DNA of 64,000 bases from JAJXUB01 sp047974805 (GTDB lineage: Bacteria; Actinomycetota; Actinomycetes; Actinomycetales; Dermatophilaceae): the NCBI GenBank assembly GCA_047974805.1, contig JBKECS010000011.1, forward strand, positions 1-64,000, read 5' to 3'. Shown in pieces: positions 7,664 to 16,869 of the stretch. The position numbers were made by a program, and so were the translations under genes. Position 1 is the first letter of the stretch, and every line of letters begins with the position of its first letter. The notes under the pieces are model-generated. The model did no database searches and was not told the DNA's origin. It worked only from the letters and a program-made list of their open reading frames with translations.

Positions 7664-8728
7664 ATGGCAATGGATCTCGTCGGGGACACCATCAATCTTG
7701 CCGTCATCGGTGGTGACGGCATCGGCCCGGAGGTGGTTGCCGAAGGGCGGAAGGTGCTCGATGCGGCGCTCGGCGCCGGCGGGCCGAAGGTGTCGGCCAC
7801 GGAGTATGACCTCGGCGCCACACGTTGGCACGCGACCGGGGAGACCCTCCCGGAGTCGGTGATCGCCGAACTGCGCGAGCACGACGCCATCCTTCTTGGG
7901 GCCATTGGGGACCCGAGCGTGCCCAGCGGGGTCCTTGAGCGCGGCGTCCTCCTGCCGCTGCGATTCGCCCTGGATCACTATGTCAATCTGCGTCCAGCCA
8001 AGCTCTTCCCGGGTGTGGCCTCGCCGCTGGACGTGGCCGCGGTCGCCCCGGACGGGATCGATTTCGTTGTCGTACGAGAAGGCACCGAGGGTCCGTACGT
8101 CGGCAACGGCGGCGCGGTGCGCCTCGGCGGCCCCCAGGAGATCGCCACCGAGGTGTCGGTGAACACCCGCTTCGGAGTGGAGCGAGTCGTCCGCGACGCC
8201 TTCGCCCGTGCCGCCGCCCGGCCACGCCGCCACCTGACCCTGGTCCACAAGCACAACGTCCTGACCCACGCCGGCCATTTGTGGCGACGCACGGTCGATG
8301 AGGTCGCCGCCGAATTCCCTGAGGTCGAGACCGCCTACCAACACGTCGACGCGGCCACGATCTTCCTGGTCAACGACCCGGGCCGATTCGATGTCATCGT
8401 CACCGACAACCTCTTCGGTGACATCATCACCGACATCGCCGGGGCCATCGTCGGTGGCATCGGCCTGGCAGCCAGCGGGAACATCAACCCCGACCGCACC
8501 GCGCCCAGCATGTTCGAACCGGTGCACGGCTCGGCGCCGGACATTGCCGGTCAGGGGAAGGCCGACCCGACGGCCACGATCCTCTCGGTCGCCCTATTGC
8601 TCGACCACCTCGGGCTCAACGATGAGGCGCGCCGGGTGGAACAGGCCGTGACAACCGACCTCGCCGACCGCGAAACCTCCGCACGGTCCACCGCCGACAT
8701 CGGTGACGCCATCGCCGCCCGGCTCTGA
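7664..8728 (+). CDS. leuB: 3-isopropylmalate dehydrogenase
   Basis: LeuB oxidatively decarboxylates 3-isopropylmalate with NAD+ in leucine synthesis. The 354-residue protein starts its core with LAVIGGDGIGPEVVAEG (residues 12-28). It has the substrate arginine region VNLRPAKLFPG near 109, the lysine-containing LVHKHNVL near 191, the metal aspartates in VIVTDNLFGDIITD near 246, and the adenine-binding FEPVHGSAPDIAGQG near 286. This is the short actinobacterial type. It stands between serA and ilvE, apart from leuCD at 33-35 kb, and appears to have its own leaderless promoter. Confidence 0.95.
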   Translation: MAMDLVGDTINLAVIGGDGIGPEVVAEGRKVLDAALGAGGPKVSATEYDLGATRWHATGETLPESVIAELREHDAILLGAIGDPSVPSGVLERGVLLPLRFALDHYVNLRPAKLFPGVASPLDVAAVAPDGIDFVVVREGTEGPYVGNGGAVRLGGPQEIATEVSVNTRFGVERVVRDAFARAAARPRRHLTLVHKHNVLTHAGHLWRRTVDEVAAEFPEVETAYQHVDAATIFLVNDPGRFDVIVTDNLFGDIITDIAGAIVGGIGLAASGNINPDRTAPSMFEPVHGSAPDIAGQGKADPTATILSVALLLDHLGLNDEARRVEQAVTTDLADRETSARSTADIGDAIAARL

Positions 8729-8817
8729 CGCGGGTCGGCAGGCCGAATCGAGCGCGCAGTAGGCTGACCAGTAGCTCACGCGACGTCGTCGTCGCCCCAA
8801 CGAAAGGTCCGCACGAC

Positions 8818-9912
8818 ATGGCTCTGCAGTTCGACGTTCAGCGCAACCAGAGCCCGGTGAGTGAGCACGAGCGGACCGCGATTCTGGCCGACCCTGGATT
8901 CGGTTCCCACTTCACCGACCACATGGTCACCGCCACCTGGCGCAAGGACGAGGGGTGGAGCCAGGGGCGCGTCCAGGCATACGGACCGATCCAGCTCATG
9001 CCCAGCGCGGCCGTCCTGCACTACGCCCAAGAGATCTTCGAGGGTCTGAAGGCCTACCGGCACGAGGACGGCTCGGTGTGGTCCTTCCGGCCGGAGGCGA
9101 ACGCCGCCCGCATGGCCAAAAGCGCGACGCGTCTGGCGCTTCCGGTCCTGCCGACCGAGGACTTCCTTGCCTCCCTCAGGGCGCTGGTCGCGGCGGATGA
9201 ACCGTGGGTTCCGGCATACGGCACCGGCGAGACCAGTCTGTATCTGCGTCCCTTCATGTATGCCTCGGAAGCCTTCCTGGGGGTGCGTCCGGCCAACGAG
9301 GTGACCTACAGCGTGATCGCCTCACCAGCGGGCGCCTACTTCGCCGGCGGGTTGAAGCCGGTGCGGCTGTGGATCTCCGCCGGCTTCGCCCGGGCTGGTG
9401 AGGGCGGTACCGGGGCGGCCAAGTGCGGGGGAAACTACGCCTCGTCCCTCGCCGGGCAGCTGGAGGGTCTGGAGCACGGGTGCGACCAGGCGGTCTTCCT
9501 CGACTCCTCGACCCACACCTACATCGAAGAACTCGGTGGGATGAACCTCTTCTTGGTAACCAAGGACAACGAGCTGGTCACTCCGGAACTGACCGGATCG
9601 ATCCTCGAAGGCGTCACGCGAGACTCCGTACTGCAGCTGGCCAAGGAACTCGGCCTGGACCCGCAAGAGCGTCGGATCCCGATCGCCGAGTGGAAGGAAG
9701 GCGTCGCCTCGGGCGATATCAAGGAGATCTTCGCCTGCGGCACGGCCGCGGTCATCACGCCCGTCGGTGAACTCGTCTGGGACGGTGGCAGCGCCCCGTC
9801 CACCGCCGGGGATGCGGGCGGCGACGTCACCCGAGCCATCCGGCAGCGGCTGCTGGACATCCAGTACGGGCGCGTCGACGACACCCACGGGTGGCTGACT
9901 CGGCTCGCCTGA
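8818..9912 (+). CDS. ilvE: Branched-chain amino acid aminotransferase (fold-type IV)
   Basis: IlvE is a PLP enzyme that carries out the last transamination to Val, Leu and Ile with glutamate. The 364-residue length and the region GGTGAAKCGGNYASSL place the PLP-binding lysine at K202. Other family signals are QEIFEGLKAYR near residue 80, the motif EELGGMNLFLV near 239 and the PLP phosphate-binding loop around SILEGVTRDS near 260. It is the long BCAT subfamily common in actinobacteria. It lies 89 bp after leuB. Start ATG 8818 follows AACGAAAGG (8799-8807). Confidence 0.96.
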   Translation: MALQFDVQRNQSPVSEHERTAILADPGFGSHFTDHMVTATWRKDEGWSQGRVQAYGPIQLMPSAAVLHYAQEIFEGLKAYRHEDGSVWSFRPEANAARMAKSATRLALPVLPTEDFLASLRALVAADEPWVPAYGTGETSLYLRPFMYASEAFLGVRPANEVTYSVIASPAGAYFAGGLKPVRLWISAGFARAGEGGTGAAKCGGNYASSLAGQLEGLEHGCDQAVFLDSSTHTYIEELGGMNLFLVTKDNELVTPELTGSILEGVTRDSVLQLAKELGLDPQERRIPIAEWKEGVASGDIKEIFACGTAAVITPVGELVWDGGSAPSTAGDAGGDVTRAIRQRLLDIQYGRVDDTHGWLTRLA

Positions 9913-9938
9913 CCCGACCCGGGCAGGACAATCAGGGT

Positions 9939-10766
9939 ATGCCGGGGGTCGGGTCTGCATCGGGGGTGGAGCCTCCGGGATTGGTCGCCAGCGACCTCGA
10001 CGGCACCCTCGTGCGCAGTGACGGATCCATCAGCGCCGACACGGTGGCCGTCTGGAATGCCCTGCCTAGGTCAGGGATCGAATCTGTCCTGGTCACCGCG
10101 CGTCCCCCACGGTGGTTGCATGACCTCGCCGACATGGTCGGCCCGCGCGGAGTGGCGCTGTGCGGCAACGGGGCGTTCGTCTATGACGTGACCTCCCGGC
10201 GCCTGCTGGCGAGCACGAGCTTCGAGGTCGCGATCCTGACCGACCTGCTGTCCGCCCTGCGCCACGCCATCCCCGGGGTGGCGTTCGCAGCGGAGCGTGG
10301 CGACGGGCCGTTGTTCGAGGAGGGCTTTCTCGACCCTCATCGGGAGGCCGCCGACGTCGGCCCCACGCTCGGACGTCTTGAGGAGAGCGGGCTCGGCGGA
10401 GTCGGCAAGCTGTTGGCGCTCGCTCCATCACTGCCCACGGCCCAGTTCTTCGCCAGCGCCGAGCAGGTGATCGGCGACCGAGGACAACTGGCCTATTCCG
10501 GCGCGCCGGGACTGCTCGAGGTCAACCCGGCTGGGTTGACCAAGGCAGCGGCGCTGGCCGCCTGGTGCGCCGGACTGGGGATGCCGGCGAGCCGGGTCTG
10601 GGCCTTCGGGGACATGCCCAACGACCTGGACATGCTGGCTTGGGCCGGTCGGGGCTACGCCGTGGCCAATGCCCACCCCGAGGTCATCCGGGTCGCGTCG
10701 CACATCTGCCCGAGCAACGACGAGGACGGAGTTGCCACCACGCTGGCACCCTTCGTGGCGGCGTGA
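9939..10766 (+). CDS. HAD-superfamily phosphatase, Cof type
   Basis: The 275-residue protein carries the HAD motifs: DLDGTLVRSDG near residue 17 (nucleophile and acid Asp), a Thr in VTARPPRWL near 52, a lysine region (GLTKAAALAAW) near 205, and GDMPNDLDMLAWAG near 227 for the metal-binding Asp pair. A large C2-type cap lies between, as in Cof/sucrose-phosphatase-like enzymes that dephosphorylate sugar phosphates or cofactors. The substrate is unknown. ATG 9939 is chosen over an in-frame codon at 9891 inside ilvE. GACAAT at 9927-9932 ends 6 nt before it, suggesting leaderless expression. Confidence 0.8.
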   Translation: MPGVGSASGVEPPGLVASDLDGTLVRSDGSISADTVAVWNALPRSGIESVLVTARPPRWLHDLADMVGPRGVALCGNGAFVYDVTSRRLLASTSFEVAILTDLLSALRHAIPGVAFAAERGDGPLFEEGFLDPHREAADVGPTLGRLEESGLGGVGKLLALAPSLPTAQFFASAEQVIGDRGQLAYSGAPGLLEVNPAGLTKAAALAAWCAGLGMPASRVWAFGDMPNDLDMLAWAGRGYAVANAHPEVIRVASHICPSNDEDGVATTLAPFVAA

Positions 10767-10881
10767 CGGGCGCGGATGTCGCATTCCTTCCCGTTGCATG
10801 CTTGTGACAAAAAGGTTTGATCCAGAACCATTGACACGATGGGGCATCGGGTGTTTCCTAGGGCCCTACCTTCAGGTGGTG

Positions 10882-10897
10882 TGGACCATATGGTTCA
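10882..10897 (+). promoter_or_regulatory. Candidate operator for the FadR-type regulator
   Basis: TGGACCATATGGTTCA is a 16-bp near-perfect palindrome (core ACCATATGGT) located 24 nt before the permease start. Its half-site TGAACCAT recurs exactly at 13198-13205, before the glutamine-synthetase-like gene, and an AGAACCAT occurs near 10823. An upstream TTGACA near 10830 may be the -35. GntR/FadR regulators usually bind such short palindromes near their own operon. Confidence 0.45.
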
Positions 10898-10921
10898 GAC
10901 CCAGACCGCAAAGAGGTGTCA

Positions 10922-12472
10922 GTGAGCGAATCGACAACTGCGTCCGCGTCCGCGGACGAGGCACGACTTGCCGAGCTTGGCTATAAGCAAGAACTCCATC
11001 GGGGCATGAGCGGCTTCTCCAACTTCGCCGTCTCCTTCTCGATCATTTCGGTACTCGCCGGCTGTATCACGACCTACTACCTGGCCATGGACGCCGGTGG
11101 GCCCATTGTGATCTCGATCGGTTGGCCCTTGGTTGGGATCTTCGTGCTTTGCGTTGCCCTGGCGATGGCCGAGGTGTGCTCGGTCTTCCCCACCGCCGGC
11201 GGGCTGTATTTCTGGGCCGGTCGACTCGCCCGACGCAACAAGCGGGTCTGGGCCTGGTATGTCGGTTGGTTCAACTTCCTTGGAGAGGTTGCGGTCACGG
11301 CCGCCATCGACTACGGCGCCGCCGTGACCTGGATGGCGCTGCTCAACCTCGTCTTCGGTGTGGACGTCAGCCTGACGTCGACCTTTGTCGCCTTCCTGGT
11401 GATCATCGCCCTGCACGGTTTGCTCAACACCTTCGGTGTCAACCTCGTCAAGGTGCTCTCCAACGTCAGCGCCTGGTGGCACATCGTCGGGGTGGCCATT
11501 ATCGTGCTCATCCTCTGGCTTATCCCGGACCAGCACCAATCGCTCTCCTGGACGTTTACCGAGTTCAAGAACAACACCGGGTTCGACGCGACGTTCATCG
11601 GTATCCCTTACGCGTTCCTCGTCGGTCTGCTCATGGCGCAGTACACCTACACCGGATACGACGCGTCGGCCCACGTCGCCGAAGAGACGGTCGATGCCTC
11701 GACGCAGGCACCCAAGGGCATCGTTCGCAGCGTCTGGGTCTCCATCATCGCCGGGTGGGTCCTCCTGGTCTCGGTCACCGCAGCGATTCAGGACTACGAC
11801 GTCCAGCGCGACACCGCAACGGGCCTCCCGCCGGCGCAGATCTTCATCGATGCCGCCGGGCAGACGCTGGGCGAATTCATGGTCCTCATTGCTGCCGTCG
11901 CCCAGTTCTTCTGCGGAATGGCCTCGGTGACCGCGAACTCACGCATGTCGTATGCCTTCTCCCGGGACAACGCGTTGCCGGGCTCACGGTGGTGGTCAAA
12001 GGTCAACCCACGGACGGGGACACCGACGAACTCCATCTGGTTCTGCGTGTTCTGGTCCGTGGTGCTCACCGTGCCCGCGCTGTTCAGCCTGACGGCATAC
12101 GCCGCGGTGACCTCGATCGCCGTCATCGGGCTCTACATCGCCTATGTCGTGCCGGTCTACCTACGGCGAACGAATCCCGACTTCCAGCCGGGACATTGGA
12201 ACCTGCGAGGCTGGAGCGCACCCATTGGCTGGATCGCCATCGTCTGGGTCGTCATCATCGTGGTCCTGTTCATGCTGCCCCAGTACGCCCCCGGGACCTG
12301 GGGTGACGCGACCTTCAACTACGCGCCGATCGCCGTGGGTGTCGTACTCATCTTCGCGACCGCCATGTGGTTCGCCGTCGGACGGCGGCACTTCATGCGG
12401 GACGTCCCAGAGGGCCACGACACCCGTCCGGCGGCGGAGATATTCGAGGATCGGGCCCCGGAGGCACTGTGA
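10922..12472 (+). CDS. APC-superfamily amino acid/polyamine permease
   Basis: The 516-residue protein has about twelve hydrophobic segments with the APC signature near the first helix (GMSGFSNFAVSFSIISVLAG, residues 29-48). Further APC features are PTAGGLYFWAGRLARR near 90-105 and the TYTGYDASAHVAEETVDA stretch near 242, the loop typical of amino-acid/choline/GABA-type permeases. It is expected to bring a cationic amine, polyamine or amino acid into the cell by cation symport. Start GTG 10922 is favoured over GTG 10916 because AAGAGG (10910-10915) has proper spacing only to the former. It heads a tight six-gene operon of amine catabolism and its stop overlaps the regulator gene, so the substrate is probably the one degraded by the downstream enzymes. 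Confidence 0.85.
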   Translation: MSESTTASASADEARLAELGYKQELHRGMSGFSNFAVSFSIISVLAGCITTYYLAMDAGGPIVISIGWPLVGIFVLCVALAMAEVCSVFPTAGGLYFWAGRLARRNKRVWAWYVGWFNFLGEVAVTAAIDYGAAVTWMALLNLVFGVDVSLTSTFVAFLVIIALHGLLNTFGVNLVKVLSNVSAWWHIVGVAIIVLILWLIPDQHQSLSWTFTEFKNNTGFDATFIGIPYAFLVGLLMAQYTYTGYDASAHVAEETVDASTQAPKGIVRSVWVSIIAGWVLLVSVTAAIQDYDVQRDTATGLPPAQIFIDAAGQTLGEFMVLIAAVAQFFCGMASVTANSRMSYAFSRDNALPGSRWWSKVNPRTGTPTNSIWFCVFWSVVLTVPALFSLTAYAAVTSIAVIGLYIAYVVPVYLRRTNPDFQPGHWNLRGWSAPIGWIAIVWVVIIVVLFMLPQYAPGTWGDATFNYAPIAVGVVLIFATAMWFAVGRRHFMRDVPEGHDTRPAAEIFEDRAPEAL

Positions 12473-13200
12473 CGCCTGGCCCCTCACCGGCGCCGCGGCG
12501 CCTGTCCGAAGCAGTCCTGCGGCCAGCCACGGGCAACGCGTTCGAGGCCACTGTGGAGCGGCTCGGGACGGCGATTCGGCTCGGAGTCTTCGTCGACGGC
12601 GAGCGCCTGCCGCCGGAGCGAGAACTCGCGGCACAGCTCCAGGTCGCTCGCAACACCCTGCGTGAGGCCATCGCGGCGTTGCGGGATTCGGGTCTCGTGG
12701 CAACCCGGCGCGGCAGAGGTGGCGGCACCATCGTCACCTATGCCGCGCCGGAACCGGGCACCGGAAAGCAGCCGGTCCGCCGCGGTGCGGCACTGCAGGA
12801 TGTGCTGGACTTCCGGCGGGTCGTCGAGCCCGGCGCTGCCGGGCTGGCCGCCACCCGTGAGCTGTCCGGCGATCAACGGGCGTGGCTGGCGGCATCCCTG
12901 GCCGAGGTCGCCAGCGCCCCGGACACCGGAGGACATCGGCTGGCCGACAGTCGACTCCATCTGGCTATCGCCACCTTGTCCGGGTCGCCCATGCTCATCG
13001 AAGCGGTGGCCCGCGCCCAGGCGGCGCTCGGCGAACTGCTAGCCGCGATCCCGGTGCTCCGGCCCAATATCGAGCACAGCACCGACCAACACGACATCAT
13101 CGTCGGGGCCATCCTTGCCGGGGATCCCGACACCGCCCGATCAGCCATGGAAGAACACTGCGATGCCACCTCGGCGCTGCTTCGCGGCCTGATCGGCTGA
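12469..13200 (+). CDS. FadR-subfamily GntR transcriptional regulator
   Basis: The 243-residue protein has an N-terminal winged helix (LPPERELAAQLQVARNTLREA near residues 47-66, then SGLVATRRGRGG) and a C-terminal all-helical FCD effector domain. The usual FCD metal-site residues are seen as a DxxxH pair in DSRLHLAIA near 162 and later histidines in EHSTDQHD and EEHCD. It starts at GTG 12469, overlapping the permease stop (GTGA). As part of the operon it most likely represses it until the amine or a glutamylated intermediate binds. The palindrome at 10882-10897 is its best candidate operator. Confidence 0.88.
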   Translation: MTPGPSPAPRRLSEAVLRPATGNAFEATVERLGTAIRLGVFVDGERLPPERELAAQLQVARNTLREAIAALRDSGLVATRRGRGGGTIVTYAAPEPGTGKQPVRRGAALQDVLDFRRVVEPGAAGLAATRELSGDQRAWLAASLAEVASAPDTGGHRLADSRLHLAIATLSGSPMLIEAVARAQAALGELLAAIPVLRPNIEHSTDQHDIIVGAILAGDPDTARSAMEEHCDATSALLRGLIG

Positions 13201-13235
13201 ACCATCCGCAAACCCCGGCCAGTTAAGGAGCCACC

Positions 13236-14618
13236 ATGACCACCGCCCGCCGCCCCGGGCCGCCTGAGCTGACCTTGGACCAGCTGCGCCTCGACATCGA
13301 ATCAGGCCAGGTCGACACGGTCATCGTCGCGTTCACCGACATGCAGGGGCGATTGACCGGGAAACGGTTGTACGGCCAGTTCTTCCTCGACGAAGTCCTC
13401 CAGCACGGCACGGAGGGGTGCAACTATCTGCTCGCGGTCGATGTCGAAATGAACACCGTCGACGGGTATGCCATGTCCTCCTGGGAGCGCGGCTATGGCG
13501 ACTTCTCCTTCGACCTCGACCTATCCACCCTGCGCCGCACCCCGGGCCAACCCAACTCGGCGACCATCCAATGCGACCTGACCTGGCTCGACGGGTCCGG
13601 CCCGGTCCGGCCCTCGCCGCGCCAAATCCTCAAGGCCCAGGTGGAGGCCGCCGCGGAGGCCGACCTCGTGGCATACGCGGGGACGGAACTGGAGTTCATC
13701 GTTTTCGAGGACACCTACGAGGCCGCCTGGGACGCCGGCTATCGGGGTCTGACCGGGGCGAACCGCTACAACGTGGACTATTCCATCGTCGGCGGGACCG
13801 TTGTTGAGCCTTTGCTGCGGGAGATCCGCAACGAGATGTATGCCGCCGGCGTGGTCGTCGAAGGCGCCAAGGGGGAGTGCAACCTCGGCCAGCACGAGAT
13901 CGCCTTCCTCTACGACACCGTCGTACGAACCTGCGACAACCACGTCATCTACAAGACCGCCGCGAAGGAACTGGCCCGCAAACATGGGCAGTCGCTGACG
14001 TTCATGGCCAAGTTTGACGAGCGGGAGGGCAACTCCTGCCACATTCACCTCTCGTTGCGTGGCGTCGACGGGTCGATGGCCTTCACCGATCCCACCCGCG
14101 AGAACGGGCATTCGGCCCTGTTCGATTCCTTCATCGCTGGGCTGTTGGCAACCATGCGCGACTTCGCCTACTTCTACGCGCCGAACGTCAATTCGTACAA
14201 GCGATACCAGCCGGGGTCGTTTGCGCCGACCGCGGTTGCCTGGGGCCACGACAATCGCACCTGCGCCCTGCGGGTCGTCGGCCACGGCGCCGGGATGCGG
14301 GTGGAGAACCGGGTACCCGGAGGGGACGTCAACCCCTACCTGGCGGTGGCCGCCATGATGGCCGGGGGGTTGTACGGCATCCGTCACCACATGGAACTCG
14401 AACCGGAGCTGGTGGGGAATGCCTATACGGCGGATGTCGAGCACGTGCCGACCACGCTCGCCCAGGCCCGCAACCTCCTTGTCGCCTCAACGATCGCCCG
14501 AGAGTGCTTCGGCGAGGACGTCGTGGCGCACTACGTCAACGCCGCCGACGTGGAACTTGCCGCGTTCAACGCCGCCGTGACCGACTGGGAACGTTTCCGC
14601 AGTTTCGAACGCATGTAG
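13236..14618 (+). CDS. Glutamine-synthetase-like gamma-glutamyl-amine ligase (PuuA/GlnA3 type)
   Basis: The 460-residue protein has the whole GS fold: beta-grasp N-domain, metal-site glutamates in GTELEFIVFED (E151, E153), a glutamate loop replaced by KGECNLGQHEIAF near residue 210 in place of canonical GGPGQ-type sequence, the ATP/metal histidine in GNSCHIHLSL near 270, and the arginine region NRTCALRVVG near 341. Such divergence marks the non-ammonia GS paralogues that glutamylate putrescine, polyamines or ethanolamine (E. coli PuuA; Streptomyces GlnA3/GlnA4). Context, with permease, aldehyde dehydrogenase and PuuD-type amidase, supports this role. A clear AAGGAG (13225-13230) precedes ATG 13236. 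The precise amine cannot be read from sequence. Confidence 0.82.
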   Translation: MTTARRPGPPELTLDQLRLDIESGQVDTVIVAFTDMQGRLTGKRLYGQFFLDEVLQHGTEGCNYLLAVDVEMNTVDGYAMSSWERGYGDFSFDLDLSTLRRTPGQPNSATIQCDLTWLDGSGPVRPSPRQILKAQVEAAAEADLVAYAGTELEFIVFEDTYEAAWDAGYRGLTGANRYNVDYSIVGGTVVEPLLREIRNEMYAAGVVVEGAKGECNLGQHEIAFLYDTVVRTCDNHVIYKTAAKELARKHGQSLTFMAKFDEREGNSCHIHLSLRGVDGSMAFTDPTRENGHSALFDSFIAGLLATMRDFAYFYAPNVNSYKRYQPGSFAPTAVAWGHDNRTCALRVVGHGAGMRVENRVPGGDVNPYLAVAAMMAGGLYGIRHHMELEPELVGNAYTADVEHVPTTLAQARNLLVASTIARECFGEDVVAHYVNAADVELAAFNAAVTDWERFRSFERM

Positions 14619-14674
14619 CCCTAGGGAGCATCCTCGATCCCAGCCACCCACCACAAGCGAAACGGAAGTCTTGC

Positions 14675-16060
14675 GTGAACCACGACGTCATCAACCCGGC
14701 CACCGAGCAGATCGTCACCAGCATCGACCTGGTTGGAGGGCTGGAAACCGATGCCGCCATTGCCCAGGCCGTGGGGGTCGGTCCACAATGGCGGGCCATG
14801 GCGCCGGCCGATCGGGGGTTGCTGCTGCGCCGCTTCGCCGACGAGGTCGATGCGCACCGTGAGGAGTTGGCCCAGCTAGAGGTGGCCAACTCCGGGCACA
14901 CCATCGGCAACGCCCGGTGGGAGGCAGGTAACGTGCGTGATGTCCTCAGCTACTACTCGGCGGCGCCGGAACGCGCCTTCGGACGGCAGATCCCCGTCGG
15001 CGGCGGAGTGGACCTGACGTTCAAGGAACCCATCGGCGTCGTCTCGATCATCGTTCCGTGGAATTTCCCCATGCCGATCGCCGGGTGGGGCCTCGCGCCG
15101 GCGTTGGCGGCCGGGAACACGGTCGTGCTCAAGCCGGCAGAGCTCACCCCGCTAACCGCCATGCGGCTGGCCCAGTTGGCGCTGGAGGCAGGGATCCCGC
15201 CAGGTGTCTTCACCGTGCTGCCCGGCAAGGGATCGGTCGTGGGCGAGCGCTTCGTCACCCACCCGGACGTGGGCAAGGTGTGCTTCACCGGGTCGACAGC
15301 CGTGGGCCAAGGCATCATGCGCAAGGCCGCTGACCAGCTGAAACGAGTCACCCTTGAGTTGGGCGGCAAGTCCGCCAACATCGTCTTCGCCGATGCCGAC
15401 CTCGACCTGGCAGCGGCGGCCGCACCGATGAGCTTCTTGGACAACGCTGGGCAGGACTGTTGCGCCCGCAGCCGCATCCTCATCCAGCGCTCCGCCATGG
15501 ATGCCTTCATGGAACGTTTCGAAGTGGCCATCAAGGGGGTTGTCGTCGGCGACCCGACCCAGGATGGCACCGCTATGGGGCCACTCATCTCGTCCGGGCA
15601 ACGGGAGATCGTGCGTGGCTTCCTCGCCGGGGCCGCATCCAAGGGTGCAGCTGGCGCCCCCCAGGTGGCGTTCGCTGGCACCGCACCGGAGGGCCCCGGC
15701 TACTGGTTCCCGCCGACCGTTGTGCTGGCCGAGGACACAACGGACCGCTGCTGGCGGGAAGAGATCTTCGGGCCGGTCGTTTCGGTCATGCCCTTCGATG
15801 ACGAGGACGAGGCGGTCCGGCTAGCCAACGACACGGCATACGGACTGTCCGGCTCAATCTGGACCCGTGACGTCGGGCGGGCCCTTCGGGTGGCGCGGGC
15901 GGTGCAGGCGGGCAACCTTTCGGTGAACAGCCATTCATCGGTGCGCTATTCGACCCCGTTCGGCGGGTTCAAACAGTCCGGAATCGGGCGCGAACTCGGC
16001 CCGGATGCCCTCGATGCCTTCACCGAGACCAAGAACGTCTTTATCGACACCACACACTAA
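14675..16060 (+). CDS. NAD(P)-dependent aldehyde dehydrogenase (PuuC-like role)
   Basis: The 461-residue ALDH contains the nucleotide-binding PWNFPMPIAGWGLAPALAAG near residue 130, the FTGSTAVGQ turn near 207, the general base glutamate in LELGGKSANI near 229, and the catalytic cysteine in NAGQDCCARSR near 265. The end motif GGFKQSGIGRE near 430 is present. In a gamma-glutamylation pathway it would oxidise the gamma-glutamyl-aminoaldehyde to the acid. It starts at GTG 14675 after GGAAG, 56 bp behind the ligase gene. A frame extending back into the ligase gene is overlap, not coding. Substrate is inferred only from neighbours. Confidence 0.88.
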   Translation: MNHDVINPATEQIVTSIDLVGGLETDAAIAQAVGVGPQWRAMAPADRGLLLRRFADEVDAHREELAQLEVANSGHTIGNARWEAGNVRDVLSYYSAAPERAFGRQIPVGGGVDLTFKEPIGVVSIIVPWNFPMPIAGWGLAPALAAGNTVVLKPAELTPLTAMRLAQLALEAGIPPGVFTVLPGKGSVVGERFVTHPDVGKVCFTGSTAVGQGIMRKAADQLKRVTLELGGKSANIVFADADLDLAAAAAPMSFLDNAGQDCCARSRILIQRSAMDAFMERFEVAIKGVVVGDPTQDGTAMGPLISSGQREIVRGFLAGAASKGAAGAPQVAFAGTAPEGPGYWFPPTVVLAEDTTDRCWREEIFGPVVSVMPFDDEDEAVRLANDTAYGLSGSIWTRDVGRALRVARAVQAGNLSVNSHSSVRYSTPFGGFKQSGIGRELGPDALDAFTETKNVFIDTTH

Positions 16061-16083
16061 ATCAGGAAAGGTAGATCCCCACC

Positions 16084-16851
16084 ATGGCTGGACGACTTCA
16101 GGGCCGAGTGGCCGTCGTCACCGGCGGATGCTCCGGCATCGGCCTGGCGACAGTGCGCAGATTCGCGCAGGAAGGAGCCAAGGTCGTCATCGGCGACCTG
16201 TCCGACGAGGTCGGGGCGCGTATTGCCGACGAGGTCGGGGGCACGTATGCCCACTGCGACGTGACGAGCGCAGCGGACGTCGACGCCTTGTTCGCGACGG
16301 CACAATCGACCTACGGAAGCGTCGATATCGCCTTCAACAACGCCGGGATTTCCCCGCCGGAGGATGACTCCATCCTCGACACCGACCTGGACGCCTGGCG
16401 GAAGGTGCAAGAGGTCAACCTCACCAGCGTCTATCTGTGCTGCAAGGCGGCCCTGCCCTACATGATCGACCAGGGCCGCGGTTCGATCATCAACACGGCC
16501 TCATTCGTCGCGGTCATGGGCGCCGCCACTTCGCAGATCTCCTACAGCGCGTCCAAGGGCGGTGTGTTGTCGATGACGCGCGAACTCGGTGTGCAATTCG
16601 CCCGCCAGGGGATTCGGGTCAATGCGTTGTGTCCTGGACCGGTGAACACCCCGTTGCTTCAAGAACTGTTCGCCAAGGATCCGGAGCGGGCGGCCCGGCG
16701 GCTCGTGCATATCCCCATGGGCCGATTCGGTGAACCCGAGGAGATGGCCAATGCAGTGCTGTTCCTCGCCTCGGACGAATCGTCGTTCATGACCGCTTCG
16801 ACCTTCCTCGTCGACGGCGGCATTTCCGGCGCCTACGTCACCCCGCTCTAG
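16084..16851 (+). CDS. Short-chain dehydrogenase/reductase of the amine-catabolism operon
   Basis: This classical SDR of 255 residues has the coenzyme motif TGGCSGIG (residues 13-20), an Asp at the end of beta-2 (GDLSDE) predicting NAD+ preference, NNAG near 88, and the catalytic S-Y-K set (S near 141, YSASK near 154). It ends in the usual LVDGGISGAY. AGGAAAGG precedes ATG 16084. Canonical Puu pathways use a flavin oxidase (PuuB) before the aldehyde dehydrogenase and none is visible here, so this SDR may act on an alcohol or amine-derived intermediate, for example of an amino-alcohol. That is inference. Confidence 0.82.
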   Translation: MAGRLQGRVAVVTGGCSGIGLATVRRFAQEGAKVVIGDLSDEVGARIADEVGGTYAHCDVTSAADVDALFATAQSTYGSVDIAFNNAGISPPEDDSILDTDLDAWRKVQEVNLTSVYLCCKAALPYMIDQGRGSIINTASFVAVMGAATSQISYSASKGGVLSMTRELGVQFARQGIRVNALCPGPVNTPLLQELFAKDPERAARRLVHIPMGRFGEPEEMANAVLFLASDESSFMTASTFLVDGGISGAYVTPL

Positions 16852-16869
16852 GCCCACCACGAAGTGCCC

